Position numbers and translations under genes: made by a program
In this document: positions 53,357 through 60,487 of the stretch, piece by piece
Position numbering within the stretch: the stretch's first letter is position 1
Layout: the number at the start of each line of letters is the position of its first letter
Assembly: GCF_010450875.1 (NCBI RefSeq)
Contig: NZ_CP048422.1
Coordinates: 1,171,001-1,235,000 of the forward strand
Direction of reading: 5' to 3'
Length of the DNA: 64,000 nt
From: Sphingomonas insulae
GTDB lineage: Bacteria; Pseudomonadota; Alphaproteobacteria; Sphingomonadales; Sphingomonadaceae
Notes under the pieces: model-generated
What the model saw: the letters and a program-made list of their open reading frames with translations, nothing else
What the model was told of the DNA's origin: nothing
Databases searched by the model: none

Positions 53357-53671
53357 TCAGGCGTAGGCGGACACCAGCGTCGGGCGGAAACCATGGCCGG
53401 CATCACCGGTCAGGATTTGCAGGCGGCGGCGAACATTTGCCGCCATCAGATTCACATAGATGCGGCAGGTTTCGTTCAGGCGGTTCGCCTCGTCGGCCAG
53501 CTCGCGGATCTCATCGCCTGCTGGACCCGTGCCGAGCGCCGCGATCTGTTCGATGCCGGCCAGCTTGTCCTGCGTAGCGCGTTCCAACGCGACCACGTCG
53601 TTGGATTTCAGCGCGGCGATCTCTTCATGCAGCGCGTCGATGACGCGGATCAGGGCTTCACGCCGCTTCAT
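53357..53671 (-). CDS. flgN: FlgN-like flagellar chaperone
   Basis: A 104-residue all-helical protein with the size and heptad pattern of FlgN, the chaperone for the hook-filament junction proteins FlgK and FlgL. No sequence motif is decisive; the call rests on length, predicted coiled-coil (ALIRVIDALHEEIAALKSND) and position directly after flgM, which it overlaps by 14 bp. It ends 58 bp before the sigma-54 promoter of the next operon. Confidence 0.75.
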   Translation of the reverse strand: MKRREALIRVIDALHEEIAALKSNDVVALERATQDKLAGIEQIAALGTGPAGDEIRELADEANRLNETCRIYVNLMAANVRRRLQILTGDAGHGFRPTLVSAYA

Positions 53672-53963
53672 GGCCGTCCCAGTTCATCTTGAGGGCAAGG
53701 AGCCGGTCCGCGATCGTCGCGGGCAGAATGGGAAACGACCCGTTCTGGATCGCCTTCCTGATCTCCTCGACGCGATCGCTGTCGACCGGGGGCGACGCGG
53801 CGAGCGTCTTGGCCAGATTGCTGAGTTGCGTATCCGCCGTCACCGGCGCCTGTTGCGCCGCCTTCGTCAGCGTCGGTTGCACCGTCGGCGCAGCCGCGGG
53901 TGCGGCGACGCGTGAGACGCTCCCACTTCCGTTCAGCGGCGTTGAGCCGATCGATTCCACCAT
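53658..53963 (-). CDS. flgM: Anti-sigma-28 factor FlgM
   Basis: A 101-residue protein, disordered and alanine/proline-rich in its first half, with the FlgM sigma-binding helices at the C-terminus: SDRVEEIRKAIQNGSFPILP then ATIADRLLAL. FlgM holds FliA inactive until it is exported through the finished hook. The gene is preceded by a sigma-28-type promoter, so FliA would control its own inhibitor. Confidence 0.9.
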   Translation of the reverse strand: MVESIGSTPLNGSGSVSRVAAPAAAPTVQPTLTKAAQQAPVTADTQLSNLAKTLAASPPVDSDRVEEIRKAIQNGSFPILPATIADRLLALKMNWDGHEAA

Positions 53964-53996
53964 GTCCGCACCTATCTGTGTTGCCTGACACAGGGA

Positions 53997-54023
53997 TAAA
54001 CGGCTGGGTCGAACGCGACTTTA
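53997..54023 (-). promoter_or_regulatory. Sigma-28 (FliA) type promoter before flgM
   Basis: On the minus strand TAAAGTCG (54023-54016), 11 bases, then GCCGTTTA (54004-53997). The flagellar sigma-28 consensus is TAAAGTTT, 11 bases, GCCGATAA; twelve of sixteen bases agree and the spacing is exact. The predicted start is near 53989, 26 bases before flgM. Confidence 0.7.
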
Positions 54024-54050
54024 GCAAAAAAGTTTACGTGGCTTAACGCG

Positions 54051-54584
54051 TCATTCGCCCCAGCCGGGAAGCGTCGCGTGGCCGGGCTCGATCGCGATCG
54101 CCTGTACCGGTCCCTTGGCATCCTCGACCTTGACCATGAAGCGACCACCGGGCGGGGCATCTGCCATCGCCACGCCTTCGCGGCTGATCGAAAAGCCATT
54201 GGAGCCCGCCTCGATAACGACGGGGTCGCCGCGACGGATGACCGGTTCCGCCTTCACCGCAGCGGCGACCGCGGGGCGCGCTGCCGTGGTTGGTGCCACT
54301 GCCACGGCGCGGATCACCGGCACGAAGATGCGCCAGTCCGGTCCCGAGCACGAGACGACGACGGCATCATGCGCCTCGGTACGCCACGCGAGCGCCACGG
54401 TGGAGCATTGGGCCAGCCGCAGCCGCGGATCGATCGGCGTGCGCGCGCCCCCTTCCGCGCCGACCGGCCGGCTGGTGAAGGCGGCGACGGCGCGATCGAG
54501 ACCGCCGATGTCCTGGAAGGCGACGACGCCGCCCATCGGAGCGGCCGCAAGCAAGGGAGCGAGCAGGAGGGGGAACAGGGTCAT
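54051..54584 (-). CDS. flgA: Flagellar P-ring assembly chaperone FlgA
   Basis: A 177-residue exported protein starting at ATG 54584 (overlapping the motB-like stop). The N-terminus is a signal peptide (MTLFPLLLAPLLAAAP). A first domain contains DPRLRLAQCSTVALAW with one of two cysteines (the other in VVVSCSGPDW), and the C-terminal SAF-type domain has VIRRGDPVVIEAGSNGFSI, GRFMVKVED and GPVQAIAIEPG. FlgA assists assembly of FlgI, encoded in the opposite arm of the cluster. Confidence 0.88.
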   Translation of the reverse strand: MTLFPLLLAPLLAAAPMGGVVAFQDIGGLDRAVAAFTSRPVGAEGGARTPIDPRLRLAQCSTVALAWRTEAHDAVVVSCSGPDWRIFVPVIRAVAVAPTTAARPAVAAAVKAEPVIRRGDPVVIEAGSNGFSISREGVAMADAPPGGRFMVKVEDAKGPVQAIAIEPGHATLPGWGE

Positions 54585-55114
54585 GGCTGATGGTCCGAAG
54601 GCTGTTCGCCGGCAAAGGCGAGCGTGACGATCGCGGCGCGGCGGCCGGGGCGATTGGTGGTGGTGACGGTGATCCGGCGGCTGGTGCCGGTCAGTGCCGC
54701 CGCCAGCGCGCGGGCGCGGTCCGCGGCGAGGATTGCGGCACTGCCGGTGCCGGGGTCGACGTCGGCACGGGAGCCGTCGGTCGAGCCGGTCACGGTAAGC
54801 GCGACGCGTGGATCGCGGGCAGCCTCGCGCGCCCAGGCGATGACCGCGGCGGGGCTTTCCGGCAATGTGGCGGAACCGGCACCGAAGTCGAGCAGTCCCG
54901 CCGCCATGACCGGCAGCGGGACGGGCGCAGCGGCGTCGCCCGGGGCAGCTTTGCCACCGAAGCTGGCCCGCAGGGCATCGGTTACCGCTTTTGGTCGCTC
55001 GCTCGCCTGAAGCAGGACGAAGAAGCCGACCAGCAACAACGCCAGGTCGGCCAACGTCACCAACCAGAGTGGCTTCGACGGCGGCGGGTCGGGATAGAGC
55101 GCGGCGTTGATCAT
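54581..55114 (-). CDS. motB: MotB-like flagellar stator protein (OmpA-family)
   Basis: A 177-residue protein starting at ATG 55114. One membrane helix (WLVTLADLALLLVGFFVLL) contains an aspartate (Asp23) in the place of the proton-binding Asp of MotB. The C-terminal part keeps a reduced OmpA/MotB fold (TGSTDGSRADV..., AILAADRARALAAAL). It is much shorter than E. coli MotB (308 residues), so the linker and peptidoglycan domain are minimal. Overlaps with both neighbours indicate one translation unit with the motA-like gene and flgA. Confidence 0.82.
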   Translation of the reverse strand: MINAALYPDPPPSKPLWLVTLADLALLLVGFFVLLQASERPKAVTDALRASFGGKAAPGDAAAPVPLPVMAAGLLDFGAGSATLPESPAAVIAWAREAARDPRVALTVTGSTDGSRADVDPGTGSAAILAADRARALAAALTGTSRRITVTTTNRPGRRAAIVTLAFAGEQPSDHQP

Positions 55115-55758
55115 GCGACGCTTTGCAGTTGGTGGCGAGGCGTCTCGCGCAAGGCGAGAGCGACCAGCGGCCCCTCGATACGGGCGCGTTCGAACGCTTC
55201 GATGCGACCGGCGGCACGCAGGCGGTGGCAAATCGGCATCAGCAAGAGATTGGCCAGCAGAGCGCCATAAAGCGTCGCAAGGAGAGCGATCGCCATCGCG
55301 CCGCCGATCGCCTTGGGATCCGTCATATTGGCAAACATGCCGGCCAGTCCGATCAGCGTTCCGACCATGCCCATCGCCGGTGCGGCCTCTGCAGCGGCGG
55401 ACCAGATGTCGGCGGCGGCCACGTGCCGTTCGATCCGCGCCTGCCGGAGGTAGCGCAGCAAGGCTTCGGTCTCGCGCGGCGTGGCGCCGTCGACGATCGC
55501 GGCGATGGCGGCCGCGACGTCGGGATCGGCGATCACGGATTTATCGAGCGCGACGATGCCGTGGCGCTTGGCGATCCGCGCCTGTGCCGCAATCTGGTCG
55601 AGCAAGGCATCGGCGCAGAACGGACGACGGATCAGTACGCGCAATGCCGACACGGCCCTCGCGGCATCCCGCGCGGGCGCCCGCAATAGCGTCGCGAGCA
55701 ACGTACCCCCGCCGACGATGGCGAGCGCGACGGGATCGAAGAGCTGGGCGATCAACAT
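55111..55758 (-). CDS. motA: MotA/TolQ/ExbB-family flagellar stator protein
   Basis: A 215-residue channel protein with helices at about 6-25, 150-170 and 180-200, a cytoplasmic loop with RRPFCADALLDQIAAQARIAKRHGI (marked by AKRHGIVALD) and the MotA phrase AAPAMGMVGTLIGLAGM. With the MotB-like partner it should form the proton-driven stator. ATG 55758 has no clear ribosome binding site and lies at about +2 of a sigma-54-like promoter. The long upstream frame is an artefact. Confidence 0.85.
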   Translation of the reverse strand: MLIAQLFDPVALAIVGGGTLLATLLRAPARDAARAVSALRVLIRRPFCADALLDQIAAQARIAKRHGIVALDKSVIADPDVAAAIAAIVDGATPRETEALLRYLRQARIERHVAAADIWSAAAEAAPAMGMVGTLIGLAGMFANMTDPKAIGGAMAIALLATLYGALLANLLLMPICHRLRAAGRIEAFERARIEGPLVALALRETPRHQLQSVA

Positions 55759-55770
55759 GCCCCGTATAAT

Positions 55771-55785
55771 GCAAGGGGCAGGCCA
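55771..55785 (-). promoter_or_regulatory. Sigma-54-like promoter before motA
   Basis: On the minus strand TGGCCT (55785-55780), five bases, then TTGC (55774-55771). The invariant GG and GC of the -24/-12 type are present with correct spacing; the -24 element differs from TGGCAC at the last two bases. The predicted start at about 55759 is only a base or so before the motA ATG, so the mRNA would be almost leaderless. Confidence 0.6.
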
Positions 55786-55940
55786 GTTTGCCCCAGCTCG
55801 CATGTCCGCGGTCGCGAGGCGGAGCTGGCGCACCATAGAGAAAGGAGGAATATCCGGTGCGCCGCATGAGGAATTCCATCCGGTCGTCGCAGCCCGGCTC
55901 CAGCACCGACGCACCCGGTTCGTTAAAGCGTCGGTTACCT

Positions 55941-56022
55941 TTGCCGCATGTCCGGCAAGCGGCGGCAATGCGCGGCAACGGCTTGCCGGCCGCCTTGCCG
56001 GTTGCGGGCATCGGTTCGGCAA
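55941..56022. promoter_or_regulatory. Array of seven CGGCAA/TTGCCG boxes, likely enhancer
   Basis: CGGCAA occurs at 55953, 55963 and 55973 (exactly 10 bp apart) and 56017; TTGCCG occurs at 55941, 55983 and 55995. Boxes at 55973 and 55983 form a dyad. The array ends about 40 bp before the -24 element of the flgB promoter, a normal place for sites of a sigma-54 activator such as FlbD or FleQ. The motif resembles the ftr elements of Caulobacter flagellar promoters as I remember them. Confidence 0.65.
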
Positions 56023-56062
56023 AGCATGAAAAACGGCGTTTCCGACCCGTCGTTTCCAAAGT

Positions 56063-56077
56063 TGGCACGGGGGTTGC
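56063..56077 (+). promoter_or_regulatory. Sigma-54 promoter for the flgB operon
   Basis: TGGCAC (56063-56068), GGGGG, then TTGC (56074-56077) is an exact match to the -24/-12 consensus. The expected start is near 56089, giving a leader of about 32 bases before flgB. It should drive flgBCDEFGHIJ and flgK. Confidence 0.88.
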
Positions 56078-56120
56078 TTAGGTTCGGGGCAGCGCAATGG
56101 TGCGCCGGAGATTTGGGCCG

Positions 56121-56468
56121 ATGGCCGCAGACAGTCTGTTCGGAGTTCATGGGGCCGCCCTCGAAGTGCGTTCGCAGCGCATGGGCGTGCTGGCATCGAA
56201 CATCGCCAACTCCTCGACGCCCGGCTTCAAGGCGCGGGATATCGACTTCAAGTCGGCGCTTGCGTCGATGGAAGGGGACGGCGGCGATCGGGGGATCGCC
56301 GCCGCCACCAAATATCGCGTGCCGCTGCAGACGTCGATGGACGGCAACACCGTCGAGCTGAACCAGGAGCAGACCGCCTTCGCCGAGAATGCCGTTCAGT
56401 ACCAGACGACGCTGTCGTTCCTGAACGGGCGTATCGGCCAGATCACCCGCGCGTTGAAGGGAGAATAA
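56121..56468 (+). CDS. flgB: Flagellar proximal rod protein FlgB
   Basis: A 115-residue rod protein starting at ATG 56121. The N-terminal rod motif is LEVRSQRMGVLASNIANSSTPGFKARDIDF (key part LASNIANSSTPGFKARD) and the C-terminal helix is NAVQYQTTLSFLNGRIGQI. It is the first gene of the operon, 44 bp after the -12 element of the sigma-54 promoter, and is followed 3 bp later by flgC. Confidence 0.95.
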   Translation: MAADSLFGVHGAALEVRSQRMGVLASNIANSSTPGFKARDIDFKSALASMEGDGGDRGIAAATKYRVPLQTSMDGNTVELNQEQTAFAENAVQYQTTLSFLNGRIGQITRALKGE

Positions 56469-56471
56469 GCC

Positions 56472-56879
56472 ATGGCCGACCCCATCAGCGTGTTCCAGGT
56501 CGCTGGCCGCGCGATGAGCGCGCAGTTGGTTCGCATGAACACGACCGCGTCCAACCTGGCGAACGCCGGCGGTACGACCGGTTCGGCGGACACTGCCTAC
56601 AAGACGATGAAGCCGGTGTTCCGCACCAGCTTCGATGCGGCATCCGGTCTGGCGACCGTCGATGTCGAAAAGATCGTCACCGCGGGCGAAGCGCCGACCA
56701 AGGTCTACGATCCCAATAACCCGCTCGCCGACAAGGATGGCAATATCTACCAGGCCGCCGTCGACGAAAGCCGCGAGCTCGTCGACATGATGGAGACGGC
56801 CCGTTCCTACCAGAACAACGTCGAGGTGATGAACACTGCAAAGCAGCTCACCATCGATACCCTCAAGCTGGGCCGCTGA
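56472..56879 (+). CDS. flgC: Flagellar proximal rod protein FlgC
   Basis: A 135-residue rod protein: N-terminal helix with NTTASNLANAGGTTGS and C-terminal VDMMETARSYQNNVEVMNTAKQL, both typical of the FlgC group. The central part has ETA-like insertion VYDPNNPLADKDGNIYQ. Internal gene of the operon, three bases after flgB and two before flgD. Confidence 0.96.
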   Translation: MADPISVFQVAGRAMSAQLVRMNTTASNLANAGGTTGSADTAYKTMKPVFRTSFDAASGLATVDVEKIVTAGEAPTKVYDPNNPLADKDGNIYQAAVDESRELVDMMETARSYQNNVEVMNTAKQLTIDTLKLGR

Positions 56880-56881
56880 TC

Positions 56882-57598
56882 ATGGTGACGACTGCTTCCG
56901 CCTTCGACAACACGCTGAGCCAGCTCGGCATCAAGCGTTCGACGCCGACCACCGCGAACACGACCGCCAGCGGCGCTTCCACGGCGACTGGCAAGACCAA
57001 GACGACGCTCGACCAGTCCGATTTCCTGACGCTGCTGACGACGCAGCTGAAGAATCAGGACCCGTTTGCGCCGATGGACAACACCCAGATGGTCGCCCAG
57101 ATGGCGCAATTCTCGTCCGTCGCGGGCATCAGCGAGATGAACAAGACGCTGAGCGGCGTCGCGACCAAATTGGGCTCGACCACCGCCAGCGATGCGATGA
57201 GCTATGTCGGCAAGACGGTGCTGACCGAAGGGTCGACCGCCTATCCCAAGTCGACCGGCGGCATCGACGGCGCGGTCGAGCTCGACGACGCCGCGACCTC
57301 GGTCACCGTCTCGATCGCCGATGGGAAGGGCGGCACGCTGCGCTCGCTCCAGCTCGGCGCGCAGAAGAAGGGGACCGCCACCTTCGACTGGGACGGCAAG
57401 GACGGCGCCGGCAACGATGTCGGCTCGGGTCCCTTCACCATTACCACCTTCGCCACCAGCGGCGACAAGACGGTCACCAGCCGCACGCTCGTCTGGGCGC
57501 CGGTCGAATCCGTGTCGCTGCCCTCCAGCGGCGCACCCAAGCTCAAGGTCGTCGGGATCGGTGATGTCGATCCGTCGGACGTCCGCTCCGCCACCTGA
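56882..57598 (+). CDS. flgD: Hook cap protein FlgD
   Basis: A 238-residue scaffold that caps the growing hook. The diagnostic segment is LDQSDFLTLLTTQLKNQDP followed by MDNTQMVAQMAQFSSV. The C-terminal half has the FlgD Tudor-like and FlgD_ig parts (FDWDGKDGAGNDVGSGPFTI). The N-terminal 40 residues are serine/threonine-rich and probably flexible. Confidence 0.95.
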   Translation: MVTTASAFDNTLSQLGIKRSTPTTANTTASGASTATGKTKTTLDQSDFLTLLTTQLKNQDPFAPMDNTQMVAQMAQFSSVAGISEMNKTLSGVATKLGSTTASDAMSYVGKTVLTEGSTAYPKSTGGIDGAVELDDAATSVTVSIADGKGGTLRSLQLGAQKKGTATFDWDGKDGAGNDVGSGPFTITTFATSGDKTVTSRTLVWAPVESVSLPSSGAPKLKVVGIGDVDPSDVRSAT

Positions 57599-57637
57599 TC
57601 CCGATCCAACGACAATTGCATTCCAAGGAGTAATCCG

Positions 57638-58906
57638 ATGTCCTTCTACACCTCGCTCTCCGGTCTCCAGGCTTCGCAGACCGACATGAACACCATTTCG
57701 CACAACCTCGCCAACGTCTCGACGACGGGCTTCAAGAAGAGCCGCGTCGAATTTTCCGACGTCATCGCCTCCAGCGTGTCGACCGATCCGCGCAAGATGG
57801 TCGGTTCCGGCGTCGTGGTGAAGGCAACGACGCAGCAGTTCAAGGAGGGCAACCTTCAGGGAACCACCAACGCGCTCGACCTCGCCGTGATGGGCGAAGG
57901 CTTCTTCACCGTGAAGACCACGGGCGCCAGTGATTCCATCGCCTATACCCGCAACGGTGCGTTCTCGGTCGATTCGAGCCGCAACGTCGTCGATGGCCAG
58001 GGCAGCTTCCTGATGGTCTATCCGGTCGACGGCGATGGCAACGTCACCGCGACGGGTGAGGACGGGCTCACCAACCTGCAGCTGCAACAGACCAGCGGCA
58101 CGCCGGAAGCGACGAAGGATGTCGCCACCTCGATCAACGTGTCGGGCACCTCGACGGTCAAGACGACGAAGTTCGATCGTACCGACACGACGACCTACAA
58201 CAATTCGGTCGCGACGCGCATCTACGATGCCAACGGCAATCCGATGACGATGACCAGCTATTACGTCCGCACCAAGGTGCCAGACGCGACCGCCGGCACC
58301 GAGAGCACGTGGGAGGTCCACACCTACATCGGCGACAAGCCGCTGGAAGTGGGTGGCAGCACCGATCCGGTCGAGATCACCTTCGGCAGCACCGGGGCGA
58401 TCACCAAGCCGCTGACACCGATCAAATACGACAAGTTCATCCCGCTTTCGGGCGCCGCGGAACAGCAGATCTCGCTCAACCTCGCCAATTCGACGCAGCT
58501 GTCGTCGGCGTTCGCGGTCAACAGCAAGAGCCAGGACGGCGTCGCCGTCGGCCAGCTGTCGGGCGTGACGGTCAATTCGGAAGGCCTGATCCAGGCGAGC
58601 TTCTCGAATGGCGACATCGTACCGCTGGGCAAGGTGGCGCTGGCCAAGTTCTCAACGCCGACGGGCCTCAGGCAGATCGGCAACAGCTATTGGTCGGCGA
58701 CCGGCCTGTCGGGATCGGCGACGATGGGGTCGGCGAGCGCGGACGGCTTCGGTTCGCTGATGTCGGGCCAGATCGAGGGATCGAACGTCGACATCACCGA
58801 AGAGCTGGTCAACCTGATCGCGGCGCAGCGCAACTTCCAGGCGAATTCGAAGGCGCTCGATACCGCGAACCAGGTCTCGCAGACCATCATCCAGATCCGC
58901 AACTAA
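57638..58906 (+). CDS. flgE: Flagellar hook protein FlgE
   Basis: A 422-residue hook subunit starting at ATG 57638 after AAGGAG. N-terminal motif SLSGLQASQTDMNTISHNLANVSTTGFKKS (key part SHNLANVSTTGFKKSR), the FlgE D2-type domain in the middle (TTTYNNSVATRIYDANGNPM) and the C-terminal NVDITEELVNLIAAQRNFQANSKAL. Axial proteins of this type are exported without a cleaved signal. Confidence 0.97.
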   Translation: MSFYTSLSGLQASQTDMNTISHNLANVSTTGFKKSRVEFSDVIASSVSTDPRKMVGSGVVVKATTQQFKEGNLQGTTNALDLAVMGEGFFTVKTTGASDSIAYTRNGAFSVDSSRNVVDGQGSFLMVYPVDGDGNVTATGEDGLTNLQLQQTSGTPEATKDVATSINVSGTSTVKTTKFDRTDTTTYNNSVATRIYDANGNPMTMTSYYVRTKVPDATAGTESTWEVHTYIGDKPLEVGGSTDPVEITFGSTGAITKPLTPIKYDKFIPLSGAAEQQISLNLANSTQLSSAFAVNSKSQDGVAVGQLSGVTVNSEGLIQASFSNGDIVPLGKVALAKFSTPTGLRQIGNSYWSATGLSGSATMGSASADGFGSLMSGQIEGSNVDITEELVNLIAAQRNFQANSKALDTANQVSQTIIQIRN

Positions 58907-58932
58907 GCGACAGCGGAGCGCGGGAGCCCTAA

Positions 58933-59685
58933 ATGGACAAGTTGGTCTACACGGCGGCGACAGGCCTGCGTGCGCACATGCAGGCGCAGGCGGCGATCGC
59001 CAACAATATGGCGAACGCGTCCACCACCGGCTTCCGCGCCGACCGCGTGATCTTCGACCGGATCGAGCTGAAGGGCGGTGGCACACAGCTGGAAGCGCGG
59101 ATGCCGACCAGCGAAGAGGTGACCGACGCCGATCGCGCGCCGGGGGCGATCCAGTCGACCGGACGCGCGCTGGACGTCGCGATCACCGGCAACAGCGACT
59201 GGCTGGCGGTGCAGGCGGGCGACGGCAGCGAAGCCTATACGCGTCGCGGCGACCTAGACGTTGCGGCATCGGGCGTGCTCCAGACCGGCGACGGCTTCAT
59301 CGTCCAGGGTCAGTCGGGCCCGATCACGGTGCCGCCGCACGACAGCCTGTCGATCGCAGCCGATGGCACGATCACCATCGTGCCGCAGGGAGGCGACCCC
59401 AAGAACCCGCAGGTGCTCGACCGGCTGAAGCTGGTCGATACCAAAGGGTCGGTGACGCTGAAGGGCATGGACAATCTGTTGCGCGTGAAGGGCGGCGGCA
59501 CGCTGCCGGCCAATCTGGACGCCAAGGTACAGGGCGGGGCGCTGGAAGGCTCCAACGTCAACATGACGCAGGCGCTGGTCGACATGATCGAGAACCAGCG
59601 CAATTACGAGGTTCAGGCCAATTTGATGAAATCGGCCAAGGATATGGACGAGAGCAGCACATCCGTGATGCGTCTCCCGAGTTAA
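58933..59685 (+). CDS. flgF: Flagellar rod protein FlgF
   Basis: A 250-residue rod protein with N-terminal MDKLVYTAATGLRAHMQAQA and NNMANASTTGFRADRV, the FlgF/G central domain and C-terminal NVNMTQALVDMIENQRNYEVQ. The N-terminal reading DKLVYTA fits FlgF better than FlgG, which follows directly. Confidence 0.96.
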   Translation: MDKLVYTAATGLRAHMQAQAAIANNMANASTTGFRADRVIFDRIELKGGGTQLEARMPTSEEVTDADRAPGAIQSTGRALDVAITGNSDWLAVQAGDGSEAYTRRGDLDVAASGVLQTGDGFIVQGQSGPITVPPHDSLSIAADGTITIVPQGGDPKNPQVLDRLKLVDTKGSVTLKGMDNLLRVKGGGTLPANLDAKVQGGALEGSNVNMTQALVDMIENQRNYEVQANLMKSAKDMDESSTSVMRLPS

Positions 59686-59697
59686 GGAACAGACACG

Positions 59698-60486
59698 ATG
59701 TCCTCTTCCGCCATGCATATCGCGCGTACCGGGCTCGACGCCCAGGATACGCGCATGCGGGTCATCTCGAACAACCTCGCCAACGTCAACACGACGGGGT
59801 TCAAGCGGGATCGTGCCGCATTCGAGACGTTGGCCTATCAGACGATCACCGCGCCCGGCGCGCAGTCGACCGCGGAAACCAAATACGCGACCGGCCTGAA
59901 CCTTGGCACCGGTGTGAAGGTCCAGGGCACCGCCCGCATCGACACGCAAGGGTCGCTGACGCAGACGGGCAACAGCTTCGACCTGGCGCTGGACGGCGAT
60001 GGTTATTTCCAGGTGCAGCTGCCCGGCGGCGAGCTGGGCTACACCCGCGCCGGCAATTTCAACCGCAGCCCGGAAGGCCTGCTGGTAACGTCGGAAGGCT
60101 ATCAGGTGATGCCCGGCATCACCGTGCCGACCAACGCGACGCAGGTGACGATCGGCACCGACGGCACCGTCACCGCGCAGGTGCCGGGCCAGACCGAAGG
60201 CACCAACATCGGCCAGATCCAGGTGGCGAGCTTCGCCAACCCGACGGGGCTGCAATCGACCGGCGACAATTACCTGAAGGAAACCGCATCGTCGGGCGCC
60301 GCCAACCTCGGCATCGCCGGCGAGGACGGTCGCGGCCGGGTGCGTCAGGGCAATCTGGAGGCATCCAACGTCAACGTCGTCGAGGAACTCGTCGACATGA
60401 TCGAGACGCAGCGCGCCTATGAGGTCAATTCCAAGATGATCTCTTCCTCCGACGAAATGCTCAAATACGTGAATCAGAACCTGTAA
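59698..60486 (+). CDS. flgG: Flagellar distal rod protein FlgG
   Basis: A 262-residue distal rod protein starting at ATG 59698. It shows HIARTGLDAQDTRMRVISNNLANVNTTGFKRDRAAFE (marked by SNNLANVNTTGFKRD), the LDLALDGDGYFQVQLP-type FlgG segment and C-terminal NVNVVEELVDMIETQRAYEVNSKMI. One base separates its stop from flgH. Confidence 0.97.
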   Translation: MSSSAMHIARTGLDAQDTRMRVISNNLANVNTTGFKRDRAAFETLAYQTITAPGAQSTAETKYATGLNLGTGVKVQGTARIDTQGSLTQTGNSFDLALDGDGYFQVQLPGGELGYTRAGNFNRSPEGLLVTSEGYQVMPGITVPTNATQVTIGTDGTVTAQVPGQTEGTNIGQIQVASFANPTGLQSTGDNYLKETASSGAANLGIAGEDGRGRVRQGNLEASNVNVVEELVDMIETQRAYEVNSKMISSSDEMLKYVNQNL

Positions 60487-60487
60487 G

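Larger units (their letters stand above)
55759..56120. promoter_or_regulatory. 362-bp divergent flagellar control region
   Basis: The longest non-coding stretch in the window, between motA (minus) and flgB (plus). It holds two sigma-54-type promoters (55771-55785 and 56063-56077), a run of CGGCAA/TTGCCG boxes (55941-56022), and a dyad GGCGCACC/GGTGCGCC (55827-55834 and 55856-55863) whose 21-base loop contains AAAGGAGG. A 74-codon frame from GTG 55857 to 56081 follows that ribosome-binding-like site, but its codons, including TTA, do not look like local genes. Confidence 0.75.

Noticed and set aside
55924..55950. TAAAGCGT-N11-GCCGCATG as a second sigma-28 promoter, before flgB
   Set aside because: The -10 half matches poorly beyond GCCG, the site lies 170 bp from flgB and its GCCG is part of the CGGCAA/TTGCCG array, which explains it better.
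55857..56081. 74-codon frame after AAAGGAGG in the divergent flagellar region as a gene
   Set aside because: Codon use (TTA twice, mixed third positions) is unlike neighbouring genes and the end runs into the sigma-54 promoter; kept only as a finding about the hairpin.
57599..57637. TTGC before flgE as a sigma-54 -12 element
   Set aside because: No GG at the right distance; the gap holds only a strong AAGGAG ribosome binding site.
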